Positions 18,897 to 27,337 of a stretch of DNA of 64,000 bases are shown here, piece after piece. Position numbers and translations under genes: made by a program. Position 1 is the stretch's first letter; each line of letters starts with the position of its first letter. The notes beneath the pieces were generated by a model. The model saw only the letters and a list, made by a program, of their open reading frames with translations, searched no databases and was not told the origin of the DNA. Source of the DNA: Oceanospirillum beijerinckii DSM 7166 (GTDB taxonomy: Bacteria > Pseudomonadota > Gammaproteobacteria > Pseudomonadales > Halomonadaceae); assembly GCF_000422425.1 (NCBI RefSeq), contig NZ_KE383830.1:86077-150076 (forward strand), written 5' to 3'.

Positions 18897-20663
18897 GTGC
18901 CTGAAAGATTAGAATTAACAAAGAATGCTCAATTCTACGTACCTAAAAACTCTATTGATGATTCAATTGTAAATGACATTCTTAGTGCAGCTATTGATAA
19001 TATGGATAATAATGCACAGTTTGTTATTGATTTGTTCAGGTCTGATAGGAGGGTTGAAGAGGCAGGTTTAGAATACAAATATTCAGTTAGAGTGTTTCCC
19101 TCTATTAGACCTGTATACTTTATGGATGAAGCTCTCGAAGATAGGGTGTACGCATTTATTATATTGATCGAATATCATGACTATTTGGCAATTTTTAAGA
19201 AAAGTTGTGCAAATATATCCGAGCCAATAAAAAAATATTTTACACTCGTTGATAGTGAGGATTTATCTAGTACATTTGGCGATAGCGATGTTGAGTTTCA
19301 AAAAATTGCCTTGAGAAACATGACCATATCAGATAGAGCAATGAGAGCTAGGTCTTATGAAGCTGCAGATCTAAAAGGGCTTCTTTCGACGCACTCTGCA
19401 GGGAGATCAATTCCATTCTATTTAAAGTTACGTCAAGGCGCTATTACAAAAACTATTTCTGGAACTGGGAGGTTAGTTGAGTCATCCCAGAGAAAGTCCC
19501 TTGACGAGATAGCCGTTTGGGTTAAAGAGCAGGTTGAGCTTATTGAAAGTCCTTCAAACGATAATAGCTTTCTAGGCTCATTTGCCAAAAAAGTAGAATT
19601 AAATGATGTTCTAAGGGCATGTGAACCTAATGGGGTTCTAGTGGAAAGTACTCCGCTACAGGAAAGAATTGAACGGGATGGACTAGCTTTAAAATATAAG
19701 ACCGCCAGAGCTGGAAATATAGTTATTTCTTCAAGGGTAAAAAATAAGCTTTTTGCTGAACTTGAAAAAGTATATGAGCTTGATTCAGACTGTAAAGTAG
19801 TTGGAAGAGAGACCTGTACACGTCTTAGAAAGAATGAAAAAAGCTTAACATTAACATCGAAAGTTTTGACAAAGTTTCGGGTGGTTGAGAATGGTAAGGA
19901 AGTAACCCTGCAGAAATTCATAGTGAAAAATGGTTACTACAGTGTCACGTTCACGGACCCAAAATACATGTACTTTATGGGAGCTTGCTTCGAAGACTCA
20001 TCAGGGGTTTCAGAGATAAATAGCATATTAGAAATAATGCACCCTAAAGCTGAAATATCTACAGTTACTTCTGAAAAAGGTCGCTTCACTAGTGCCAGTA
20101 CTGAATTTGAGAAGAACTCAATGTTTGGCATGGTTGAAAGTATACACCAAAACGATGATTACATACTTTGTGACGACTTAGGTATTGAGTGGGCTGATCA
20201 TATTACATTTAATCGTGCAGACTCTAACATAAACTTCATACACTCAAAGCATGGTAGTTCTAGCACCTCTGCAAGCAACCTTCATGATGTGGTTGGCCAA
20301 GGAATAAAAAATCTTGGAAATATGTACTTTAACAAAGAGCAAATGCTCGAAAGAATAAATGGTAAGTTTGTAGATACATGCTCAAATAGTGGGTGCCATA
20401 CAAATATAGCAAGAGTTAGAAAAGGCGACCCATCGAATGCTGAAGCATACCTTGATGGATTATTAAAAGATTACAAGCTTCATAGGAAGTGCATTCTAAG
20501 TTGCTCTTTTTTATCAAAATCATCTGTGACTACAGAATTTTCTAAGATTCAGCGTGGTGAATCAGTCCGAGGACATATTGTTCAATTACTCTGGATAATT
20601 TCATCATTTGCTCATGCTGTGAGAGATATGAATGCAATTCCAATAATATACTGTGCCGATTAA
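18897..20663 (+). CDS. 588-aa island protein, possible distant DUF6119/TIGR04141 relative
   Basis: Unrecognised overall. It starts with GTG, preceded by AGAAGG at good spacing. No signal peptide or membrane helix is visible. The C-terminal part (about 420-588) has the pattern DDYILCDDLGIEW, then NINFIHSKHGSSSTSASNLH and a nearby GQGIKNLGNMYF. That recalls the domain of the sporadically distributed DUF6119/TIGR04141 proteins (acidic residue, then IHxK, then S-rich LSHLFxQG), suspected to be nuclease-related and found among defence genes. This resemblance is from memory and not tested. Base composition and codon use are much more AT-rich than in the flanking genes, indicating horizontal acquisition. 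The next operon starts 417 bp downstream, so it may be an independent unit or the first component of the same system. Confidence 0.8.
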   Translation: MPERLELTKNAQFYVPKNSIDDSIVNDILSAAIDNMDNNAQFVIDLFRSDRRVEEAGLEYKYSVRVFPSIRPVYFMDEALEDRVYAFIILIEYHDYLAIFKKSCANISEPIKKYFTLVDSEDLSSTFGDSDVEFQKIALRNMTISDRAMRARSYEAADLKGLLSTHSAGRSIPFYLKLRQGAITKTISGTGRLVESSQRKSLDEIAVWVKEQVELIESPSNDNSFLGSFAKKVELNDVLRACEPNGVLVESTPLQERIERDGLALKYKTARAGNIVISSRVKNKLFAELEKVYELDSDCKVVGRETCTRLRKNEKSLTLTSKVLTKFRVVENGKEVTLQKFIVKNGYYSVTFTDPKYMYFMGACFEDSSGVSEINSILEIMHPKAEISTVTSEKGRFTSASTEFEKNSMFGMVESIHQNDDYILCDDLGIEWADHITFNRADSNINFIHSKHGSSSTSASNLHDVVGQGIKNLGNMYFNKEQMLERINGKFVDTCSNSGCHTNIARVRKGDPSNAEAYLDGLLKDYKLHRKCILSCSFLSKSSVTTEFSKIQRGESVRGHIVQLLWIISSFAHAVRDMNAIPIIYCAD

Positions 20664-21080
20664 TAGCGCTAACAAGCCTCTGTAGTGGAAACTTTACTCG
20701 CTTTACTCCTAAAATACCGGGGCGCAGGTCACAAATAGGACAACTAGAAAAAAATTGAAAATCAAGGGTAAATATTAGATGCCCCTGTTTCACCTTGATG
20801 ATCTCTATCTGATGCTTTTTTCGGCGACGATACACTAAAATCGTTGGTAAAATAAATGAGATAACATGACAATAAAACAATGCATCGAGTGTAGTATTTT
20901 TGGATAAATGCAAACTCACTTTTTACTGGAGAGTGCTAAGTTCTCATCAGAAAGCACATAACATATTGATTTTATTGAGAATCACTTTTTTCGAGAAAAG
21001 TATTGTTTTCTTTGGAGTCAAGGGGTTACAGAGAACTTAGCACTCTTAAGGTTTTATTATAGTAATATTAAATCGATATC
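20664..21080. promoter_or_regulatory. Intergenic region with a widely spaced 16-bp inverted repeat before the MBL operon
   Basis: No credible gene. AGAGTGCTAAGTTCTC at 20930-20945 is repeated as its exact reverse complement, GAGAACTTAGCACTCT, at 21031-21046, enclosing 85 bp of AT-rich sequence. The right arm ends 34 bp before the start of the MBL gene. The arrangement could be a pair of operator sites for DNA looping, the ends of a small non-coding RNA or hairpin, or the terminal repeats of a tiny element. The enclosed stretch contains plausible promoter-like AT-rich hexamers, but none is convincing enough to place. Confidence 0.6.
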
Positions 21081-22088
21081 ATGCTGAAAATTACAAATAT
21101 ACAGGCAAACTGTGGAGATAGCTTCTTAATTGAAGATATGGATGATCCTAGAAAATTACTATTGGACTGTGGGTTCAAGATTACTTACCAGCATAAGATC
21201 AGGCAGCTAACCTCGAGTGTTGATTATCTAATTTTAACTCACTCAGATGAAGACCATATCAATGGTGCGATTCCTCTGATTGAAGATATGCCACATAAAT
21301 TTACTGTTGGAAAAGTGTACGTCAATGTACCAAGCTCATTTGAGGTTAGAGCTGGAAGTGGAAACATTTCCATACATCAAGCAATCACACTTGAAATCTT
21401 ACTTAAGAGAAAAAATATATCGTACCAATCTCTCCTAGCTGGTGATACAGTTGATATTTCTAAGAATGTTAGTTTAGAAATAATATCGCCTTTTCGGGGG
21501 GATTTAGAGTATTTTATTGGAAAGTACAAGGAGGTTAGGGAATGTTCTATTCCTAGCCCCGATCCAATATCAAAGACCAGCACTATCATTCCGTTTGAGA
21601 CGTTGGCAGAAAATCCAGATGTGTATAAATCCAAGAAGTCTGACTTCACTAATGCTGCATCAATAGCATTCATTCTTAAGTACAAAGAAAAAAAGTTACT
21701 GTTTCTAGGGGATGCTCACCCTACAGTTGTTACCGACTACCTAGAAGGAAAAGGATTCTCTGAAGATAAGAAATATATTTTTGATTATATTAAGCTTTCT
21801 CATCATGGAAGTATAACAAGTATATCGAAAAAATTTATCTCAATGGTTAGTTGTTCTAACTACATATTGAGTACTAATGGTGGAAAGGCTCGAAGCATGC
21901 ACCCTAGCAGAGAAACATTGGCAAAACTGGCATTGAATGTTGACAGAAATGGTAGCAATGACATTAATTTTTTTTTCAACTATCCAGTTGAAAAAATTTC
22001 TTCTAAAAACGGTATATTAATCAGACCAGAAGAAAAGATTGAATATAATGTAAATCTAATTGAACGAAGTAGCTTTTGTATAATATGA
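21081..22088 (+). CDS. Metallo-beta-lactamase-fold hydrolase, first gene of a four-gene conflict-system-like operon
   Basis: A 335-aa soluble protein of the MBL superfamily. The metal-binding motif HSDEDH is at 54-59 (LILTHSDEDHINGAIP). Later come FLGDAHP, supplying the bridging Asp and a His, and KLSHHGS, supplying the last His. This pattern is that of the ComEC/Rec2 C-terminal MBL group, often a phosphodiesterase or nuclease-like domain. Here the gene is free-standing with no membrane domain. The product could cut nucleic acid or a nucleotide signal. The stop overlaps the protease start (ATGA), so the two are translationally coupled. Strongly AT-rich, like the rest of the island. Confidence 0.85.
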   Translation: MLKITNIQANCGDSFLIEDMDDPRKLLLDCGFKITYQHKIRQLTSSVDYLILTHSDEDHINGAIPLIEDMPHKFTVGKVYVNVPSSFEVRAGSGNISIHQAITLEILLKRKNISYQSLLAGDTVDISKNVSLEIISPFRGDLEYFIGKYKEVRECSIPSPDPISKTSTIIPFETLAENPDVYKSKKSDFTNAASIAFILKYKEKKLLFLGDAHPTVVTDYLEGKGFSEDKKYIFDYIKLSHHGSITSISKKFISMVSCSNYILSTNGGKARSMHPSRETLAKLALNVDRNGSNDINFFFNYPVEKISSKNGILIRPEEKIEYNVNLIERSSFCII

Positions 22089-23200
22089 ATGAATTAGATG
22101 TGCTCCCAAAAACTAGCGTACAGATCTATTTGTCTGAGAACTATCACGGGTCAGGAATATTGGTTGAAACTGGTGGCGTATTCTATGTTTTGAGTGCTGC
22201 CCATGTTATTAGTCAAGATGTTAGTGAACCTTTAATAATTGATGGGTTCTATGGTATATCAGAGATATATGGAAAGATTGAGTTTGATGCTTTTATAGGA
22301 CAACATGAAGCGATTCGGCATTACGATATTGCCGTTATAGCTGTTGATCAGAAGCACAAGTTTCCTGATTTTCCTAAAATAAGTTTTTGCGAAGATATTA
22401 GCTTTCCTGAGAATTCATATTCCTTCAGAGGAACGCAAAGATCTCCAGCTTTAAAAGCTCATACTGTAACTCCTTGCCATCTAGATACCCCTATCAATGA
22501 TGAACGTTCGTTTTGCCTCAAGGTTCCGCTCGAAGCGTATACCGATATGAAAGGGTGCGTAGGAGCAGAGGTACTTGGCGGATATTCAGGCAGCGGAATA
22601 TTCATAAAAGAAGCCGACAATAACTATTTGGTTGGCATTGCCCAGAATATAGACAACGATGACTTCACAGGCGTAAATTGTCGATCTATCAAAGTCATTA
22701 AAGATTCATTTCTTCCGGACATTGATATCGCAGATTTTCATGGTGGAAATACCCAGTTAAAGTTGAATATTGCCGAGATTAAAAGAAGTATCACTCAAGG
22801 AATGATAGATGAAAGAAAAAAAGCTAATAACTATGGAGATGTTGAAAATCTTACTAAAAAGATGGATTCATTCATAGTGGGTTGGACACCTGAAGACCTA
22901 GATGCGTTTATAAACGATATTTTAGTATGGGATGATATCGAGCATTCCAAAATCAGAAATCATAGCTCATACCGAGATCTTATAGAAAATGCGAAAGCGA
23001 TATGGGCTTCTGGAAATAAAAAATACCAAGTAAGTAGTATTCAGCAAGGTAACGAGCGCTTTCATAAAATATTAGATGAATTAACTGATTTTTTAAAAGA
23101 AGAGCTAGATGGAACTTCAATTAAATCTATTAGCCCTGTTATAGCCGCTGGGGAGGTTGCCCGGCTATTAGCAAATTGCAATTTGGATTTTAAAAAATGA
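22085..23200 (+). CDS. Trypsin-like serine protease with C-terminal extension (putative ABC-3C effector)
   Basis: A 371-aa protein. The start is the ATG at 22085 overlapping the MBL stop. Residues about 5-215 form a trypsin-like peptidase: catalytic His40 (LSAAHV), Asp81 (HYDIAVI) and Ser168 in GGYSGSG. The remaining 150 residues are alpha-helical, with no known enzymatic motif. In ABC-three-component systems an effector domain is fused to a C-terminal adaptor (CTD), followed by a small middle component and an ABC ATPase, which is exactly the gene order here. No signal peptide, so the protease should act inside the cell, plausibly held inactive until the ATPase complex senses a trigger. The stop overlaps the next start (ATGA). 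Function is inferred from architecture. Confidence 0.85.
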   Translation: MNELDVLPKTSVQIYLSENYHGSGILVETGGVFYVLSAAHVISQDVSEPLIIDGFYGISEIYGKIEFDAFIGQHEAIRHYDIAVIAVDQKHKFPDFPKISFCEDISFPENSYSFRGTQRSPALKAHTVTPCHLDTPINDERSFCLKVPLEAYTDMKGCVGAEVLGGYSGSGIFIKEADNNYLVGIAQNIDNDDFTGVNCRSIKVIKDSFLPDIDIADFHGGNTQLKLNIAEIKRSITQGMIDERKKANNYGDVENLTKKMDSFIVGWTPEDLDAFINDILVWDDIEHSKIRNHSSYRDLIENAKAIWASGNKKYQVSSIQQGNERFHKILDELTDFLKEELDGTSIKSISPVIAAGEVARLLANCNLDFKK

Positions 23201-23634
23201 GTATAGAAATACAGCTAAAGTCTCGGTTCCTTGATTGTGCACCTGATAATAGCACTCTAACCCATCTTGCTATTATGTGTGGTGCACTGAAATATTGTCT
23301 TGGAAGTGCGAAGACTATGTCTTTTATCAAGATGGCTTATATATTTGATAAAACTATAAATTTAGAAGCTAATGCATTTTCTTCAAAGATAACTCTATCT
23401 TCCTGGAATATTGATAATGATTTTAAAAAGTCACTCATAATGGCTGAGTCCAATGGGTTTATAGAATTAATAGTAGATAAATCATCTAAGGGGGTTAGAA
23501 TTTCACTAACTGATAAAGGTGATATGTATCTTGGCTTGGTTGAAGGTCATAAGGCGTTTTCAAACTATTTAGAGTATTTGAAGGAAGTTAAAATTCCTGA
23601 AAATAGATTTGATAATCCAATTATTAGAAGTTGA
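23197..23634 (+). CDS. Small middle-component-like protein of ABC-3C type
   Basis: A 145-aa soluble protein, start overlapping the protease stop by 4 bp (ATGA). The sequence has the look of a winged-helix domain in its second half (KSLIMAESNGFIELIVD then VRISLTDKGDMYLG). ABC-3C systems encode a 120-200 aa middle component between effector and ATPase, and position and size fit that role. I cannot assign it to a particular middle-component family by eye. It probably bridges the protease protein and the ATPase. Confidence 0.8.
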   Translation: MSIEIQLKSRFLDCAPDNSTLTHLAIMCGALKYCLGSAKTMSFIKMAYIFDKTINLEANAFSSKITLSSWNIDNDFKKSLIMAESNGFIELIVDKSSKGVRISLTDKGDMYLGLVEGHKAFSNYLEYLKEVKIPENRFDNPIIRS

Positions 23635-23638
23635 TAAA

Positions 23639-25690
23639 ATGCGCATCGATTCAGTCTCAGCGAAAATTATTGCAAGAACAGAAGATGGGCTAAAGCCATT
23701 TGGTTTTGAGTATGGTTTTAAGCCTGGGCTCAATATTCTGACTGGTGACAACTCCAGTGGTAAGTCCACTATTCTTAGCTGTATTTATTACTGCCTCGGG
23801 ATGGAGCAATTAATGGGGAGCAAGGGAATTAATGCTCTAAGCCCTGCTTTGCATCAAGTGCTTAATTTTGAAGGCCAGCCTTGTAATGTTTATGAGTCCA
23901 GCTGTTCACTTACCATCACTGCAAATAACGGTAAACAATACACGCTTACACGTCAAATAGCTCCATCCAGTGAAGTCACTGTTAATGAAATAATTATATT
24001 AGATGGTACGAAAACTACACCAAAGTTTGTTCACTCTGCAAGAGATCATGGCGATCAAGGGTTCTATAAGTGGCTCGCAGAAGTTAATGATTTGAAAATT
24101 TTTAATGTCGAATCATTTAATGGTGAGTCGACCAAACCTTTATATATGCAGAATGTATTTTCATTGGCTTTCATTGAACAGACAAAAGGTTGGTCGGATA
24201 TATTCTCAATGATGCCTAGTTTTGGTATTAAAGATCCTAAACAAAAAATTGTGGAGTATTCTCTGGGGCTTAATTCTCTAGAACTAAATATAGAGCTCGA
24301 TCAAATTAAGGCTGATAAGCACCAGGTTAAAGGTGAATGGAAACGGATCGATAACGACCTAAGATATCGTTCTCAAGCAACTCAGCTTTACTTGTCGATT
24401 TTTGATAAGAATAAGCCAATTCCAGATACCAGGATCGAAGGGATATATGCAGCTGAACTAAATAATGAGGGAAGTGAAGTTAGAACTAGTCAACTAGCTA
24501 AAAATATTCAAAATAAAATTGACGATTCTAACAAACGCATTGAGCTCATGGATGCTTCTAAAGACGTATCTAAAAACTTAATTGACATGAGAGAAAAGAT
24601 AAGAGAATCGCTATCTACATTTGTATCTGAAAGAAATGATGCTTCGGGGCTTTATGAAGAGGAAAAATTGAAGTTAGCTAGCTTCAAAAGCTCTTTGTCC
24701 TCTGCGATAAATGACATTCAAGGGTTTCAAGATGTTAAGAAATTATCTATTGGTAGAAACTGGGATGGTTTGTCAACATCTAAGTGCCCTGTTTGTGAGA
24801 ATAGTGTAGAGAATAAAAAAGATGCTGAACTATCAGAAGAGACTATTGAAAAGAGCATTGCATTTCTTAAGTCTCAAAAATCTACTTATGAAAGATACAT
24901 TGAAGCTTCAGAAACTGTTCTTGAACGGTATGTATCAGCTCTAGATTATTATGATAAAAGTATTGCGTTAAAGCGGATGCAACTTGATAGTATCCATAAA
25001 GATTTGAACTCCCCTAGCTCGCAATCAATTAGAAGCGAGCTTGAAATACAAGCAGAGCTAAAATACCGGCTTAATGATATCAAACAGTTTAATTCTTACC
25101 TTGAATCTATGAAGGGTAGGATGAAAAAATTAAGCAAACAGTACTTTATTTTAGATGGGAGAGAAAAAGAGCTTAGAGGGCTGGTTTCTAGTGATGAAGA
25201 GAAAATTCTTGCATTCAAACGGTCATTTATCTCATTGTTATCCTCATTTGGTTATAAAAGTAATGGCGTGAGAAATATAACTGTCAGGGACAAGTCTCCT
25301 CATAGACTCATGCCAATTGTCTTTATAGAGGGGCAAGAGCCTCAATATATTCGATATGTTTCCTCCGCCAGTGATTTCGTAAGATCAATCTGGTCTTATT
25401 ATCTTTGTCTATTGGAGATGGGATCTTTACATCCTGGCTTTTTGGTAATGGATGAACCAGGACAGCATCAGATGCGGGTAGACAGTATGAAAAAACTATT
25501 GTCACATAGTTCTAAGTTAGGGAAACAAGTGATCCTTGCGATATCGCAAGATAGAGACTACGACAAAAAAGATGTCAATATTTCAACATTAATAGAGGGT
25601 ATTGATTCTAATATGATTCACATGCTTCATATTGAAGACAAAACTTATTGTATCTCTCCAACTGAAACTCCTACCAACAATGCTGAATAA
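23639..25690 (+). CDS. SMC/Rad50-like ABC ATPase with CPVC motif
   Basis: 683 aa from the ATG at 23639, four bases after the preceding stop. A TTG at 23609 would add ten residues and overlap the middle gene but is less likely. Walker A is GDNSSGKST (36-44), within LNILTGDNSSGKSTILSCIYYCLG. A long coiled-coil middle section carries CPVC at about 383, resembling the Rad50 zinc hook. The Walker B region LVMDEPGQHQ is near 603, followed by an H-loop-less end (ILAISQDRDYD). The layout, two half-ATPase lobes joined by a coiled coil, is that of nucleic-acid-linked ABC ATPases such as those of ABC-3C systems. It likely detects DNA or a nucleoprotein structure and licenses the protease. Last gene of the operon. 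Confidence 0.9.
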   Translation: MRIDSVSAKIIARTEDGLKPFGFEYGFKPGLNILTGDNSSGKSTILSCIYYCLGMEQLMGSKGINALSPALHQVLNFEGQPCNVYESSCSLTITANNGKQYTLTRQIAPSSEVTVNEIIILDGTKTTPKFVHSARDHGDQGFYKWLAEVNDLKIFNVESFNGESTKPLYMQNVFSLAFIEQTKGWSDIFSMMPSFGIKDPKQKIVEYSLGLNSLELNIELDQIKADKHQVKGEWKRIDNDLRYRSQATQLYLSIFDKNKPIPDTRIEGIYAAELNNEGSEVRTSQLAKNIQNKIDDSNKRIELMDASKDVSKNLIDMREKIRESLSTFVSERNDASGLYEEEKLKLASFKSSLSSAINDIQGFQDVKKLSIGRNWDGLSTSKCPVCENSVENKKDAELSEETIEKSIAFLKSQKSTYERYIEASETVLERYVSALDYYDKSIALKRMQLDSIHKDLNSPSSQSIRSELEIQAELKYRLNDIKQFNSYLESMKGRMKKLSKQYFILDGREKELRGLVSSDEEKILAFKRSFISLLSSFGYKSNGVRNITVRDKSPHRLMPIVFIEGQEPQYIRYVSSASDFVRSIWSYYLCLLEMGSLHPGFLVMDEPGQHQMRVDSMKKLLSHSSKLGKQVILAISQDRDYDKKDVNISTLIEGIDSNMIHMLHIEDKTYCISPTETPTNNAE

Positions 25691-26369
25691 TAGGTCTTTC
25701 GTATGATCAATATGTCTGCCAAGAGTCAGTTATTTTATTAGGGTACAAATCCAGTGCACTTGGTTCACAAATATGTTGGTATACAGAGCAAACAAATGCA
25801 TCGGACATCACCGCTATGTGGTATTGCCGATGATTTAGGCTCTGTAAACTCAGCTAAGCAAAGCCCATCTACCTTTGACCCAACAAAAACACCAGCCAGC
25901 GATTGCATTACATCGCTAACTGGTGTTTGATTACTTGCTAATCTAATCAACAGAAGGAATCTGCCTATCACAAGTATTTAAATCTTTATAAGCGCTACCT
26001 CAAGGTGCTGGTAACACCAAGAGGCAGCTAACCATCATCGATAAGCAAGGTATCAATAAATGGCTAATTCACATTTTACGCTAGGGCTTCGCTTGGCTAA
26101 AGAAAAATTTCTTTATTTTCATGATCTTACGGCCTGTAATCGCATTTGCGGTGCCAGGTTTTTTTGCGTCTTCAATTCTTCTCGGGCTTTTGGCTCAAAT
26201 CCTCTTTTTCGGTCGTTTCGGCTCCGTTCGGGTGTTGTATCCGGTGGTGTCTTTGCGTCTACTCTGTCCTTCTTTGGGGCTTTCTTTTTGTCTTTGGTTT
26301 GCTCTGGCGGGCGTTTATCTGGGCGGCGGTCTGTCTCTTGGGTGAACTTTGCTGCCGGGAGGCTGGGCT
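25691..26369. other. Right edge of the AT-rich island: hairpin-rich then T/G-rich non-coding DNA
   Basis: No convincing gene. 25691-26030 holds three inverted repeats: CATCGG/CCGATG (25799-25832); a nested one with AAACACCAG/CTGGTGTTT and inner AGCGAT/ATCGCT (25888-25929); and CCTC-GGTG/CACC-GAGG (25998-26024). From about 26150 to 26345 the plus strand is strikingly rich in T and G, and composition shifts back toward the chromosomal average. A 105-codon open frame at 26060-26377 has improbable composition and was not called. Confidence 0.5.
25888..25929. terminator. Nested hairpin downstream of the ABC-3C-like operon
   Basis: AAACACCAG (25888-25896) pairs with CTGGTGTTT (25921-25929), and inside it AGCGAT (25899-25904) pairs with ATCGCT (25913-25918), leaving an 8-nt loop. 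It lies about 200 bp after the ATPase stop. No U-tract follows, so it may be a structural element rather than a classical terminator. Confidence 0.5.
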
Positions 26370-26639
26370 ATGAGTAAGATTGCGGAGATTAAGGATGGCG
26401 AGAAGCAAGGCGCTAATGATCAGTTGGATTTGGATCTGTTAAGTCAGTCGTTTGAGAGTTTGTACCATCGCTGTGCTTTTTTGTTGGTGGCGTTGGAGAA
26501 TATCGCTTATAGCGAGGGCTCTTTTCATCACCAAGCGGCGGCGAGTGGTGTGGGTTATTACGCTGCTGATTTGCTTGATGAGCTGGTTCAGATTCAGGCG
26601 ATGATCAGTAAAGGTCTGAAATCTGGCGTATTACAATAA
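26370..26639 (+). CDS. Hypothetical small protein
   Basis: 89 aa from the ATG at 26370, preceded by GGGAGG about 9 nt upstream; a longer in-frame start upstream lacks such a site. Residues 25-85 are an amphipathic helical stretch (SFESLYHRCAFLLVALENIA then YYAADLLDELVQIQAMISKG). No signal peptide or clear membrane helix. Family not recognised; it looks like the small orphan proteins common in accessory regions. A T/G-rich block lies just upstream. Confidence 0.6.
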   Translation: MSKIAEIKDGEKQGANDQLDLDLLSQSFESLYHRCAFLLVALENIAYSEGSFHHQAAASGVGYYAADLLDELVQIQAMISKGLKSGVLQ

Positions 26640-26944
26640 CTCTGTCTCCAGTAGGCAGGGTGTTGGGTGATTTAAATGCTTTGCCGGTAGGGACGTTACC
26701 TGTGCCATGTTCGTGGTGGAATGTGGCACTTTAGGCGATTTGTCGTTATCGGAATTATTTGAAAGCTACTGATCCCGATCCGATTCTGGGTGGTTTTTTA
26801 CAAATGGCGGTGGTGTGCTTTGTTGTTTTGGCGCTCTGGTTTTGCTTTTTGTGTTGGCTGTTCTGTTTCGGTTTTCTGCTGTGTCTGGCTGTTTATTTTG
26901 CTGGTTTTGGCGGAAGTGGGGGGAGGTAGTCAGCGAGGGAATGT
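26640..26944. other. Non-coding region with a second T/G-rich block
   Basis: No gene visible on the plus strand. From about 26790 to 26930 the sequence is again dominated by T and G on the plus strand, similar in texture to 26150-26345, and it ends in a purine-rich GGGGGGAGG about 20 bp before the next small gene. Confidence 0.45.
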
Positions 26945-27337
26945 ATGACGTATCCAGAAGGCTGGCTGCAGGCCAGTAATGAGAGAGCCGGGCAACTGGC
27001 GAAGAAGTTAACTCAGGCTGTGGGTGAGCAGCATGTTTTGTACGGTAAGCGCTTACATGTGGTGGCGTATCGGCATCAGGATGGTGTGGATGAGTTGCTG
27101 TGTCAGCATCCTGAGGAGGAGGATCTGTTTTCTCTGTTGCATCTGGTGTGGTCGCTGACGACATCTGAAACACACAGGGCTGCGCCGATTGTGGAGGTGC
27201 ATGGCAGTTTTCAGGATTTTCTGAATTATGAGCGTGATTTTCAGGGTAGGGAAATAGCTGAAGAAGCCCGTGGTATTAGCCGTCGACTCAATAACCCGCT
27301 AATGCCATTTCCGATAAATTTCTCGATATCGGAGTAG
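26945..27337 (+). CDS. Hypothetical protein
   Basis: A 130-aa soluble protein that I do not recognise. The ATG at 26945 is preceded by GAGGG a few bases upstream. Sequence is well mixed with sensible codon use, including a segment LHVVAYRHQDGVDELLCQH and PIVEVHGSFQDFLNYERDF. The stop codon overlaps the start of a dispersed repeat (27334), so the repeat may have inserted at or replaced the original end. The antisense 135-codon frame has a Pro/Gln/Lys-rich composition and is taken as the shadow. Confidence 0.6.
   Translation: MTYPEGWLQASNERAGQLAKKLTQAVGEQHVLYGKRLHVVAYRHQDGVDELLCQHPEEEDLFSLLHLVWSLTTSETHRAAPIVEVHGSFQDFLNYERDFQGREIAEEARGISRRLNNPLMPFPINFSISE

Noticed and set aside
20542..20919. 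A 125-codon minus-strand frame overlapping the end of the 588-aa gene
   Set aside because: Half of it is antisense to the real gene, and the rest (with CPICDLRPG) has no recognisable family; possibly a decayed fragment, but too weak to call.
25888..25929. Nested hairpin considered as an integron attC site
   Set aside because: The conserved core ends (RYYYAAC and GTTRRRY) are not present at the stem base and there is no integrase or cassette array.
18418..26030. Search for integrase, tRNA-derived attachment site or direct repeats bounding the AT-rich island
   Set aside because: None could be recognised by eye; the island is called on base composition and gene content only.
26060..26377. A 105-codon plus-strand frame before the 89-aa gene
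   Set aside because: Composition is dominated by Phe, Ser, Gly and Leu from a T/G-rich block, three frames are open at once, and no ribosome-binding site is present.
26766..27173. A 135-codon minus-strand frame
   Set aside because: Pro/Gln/Thr-rich low-complexity translation that overlaps the more credible 130-aa plus-strand gene; probably the reverse of a T/G-rich block.
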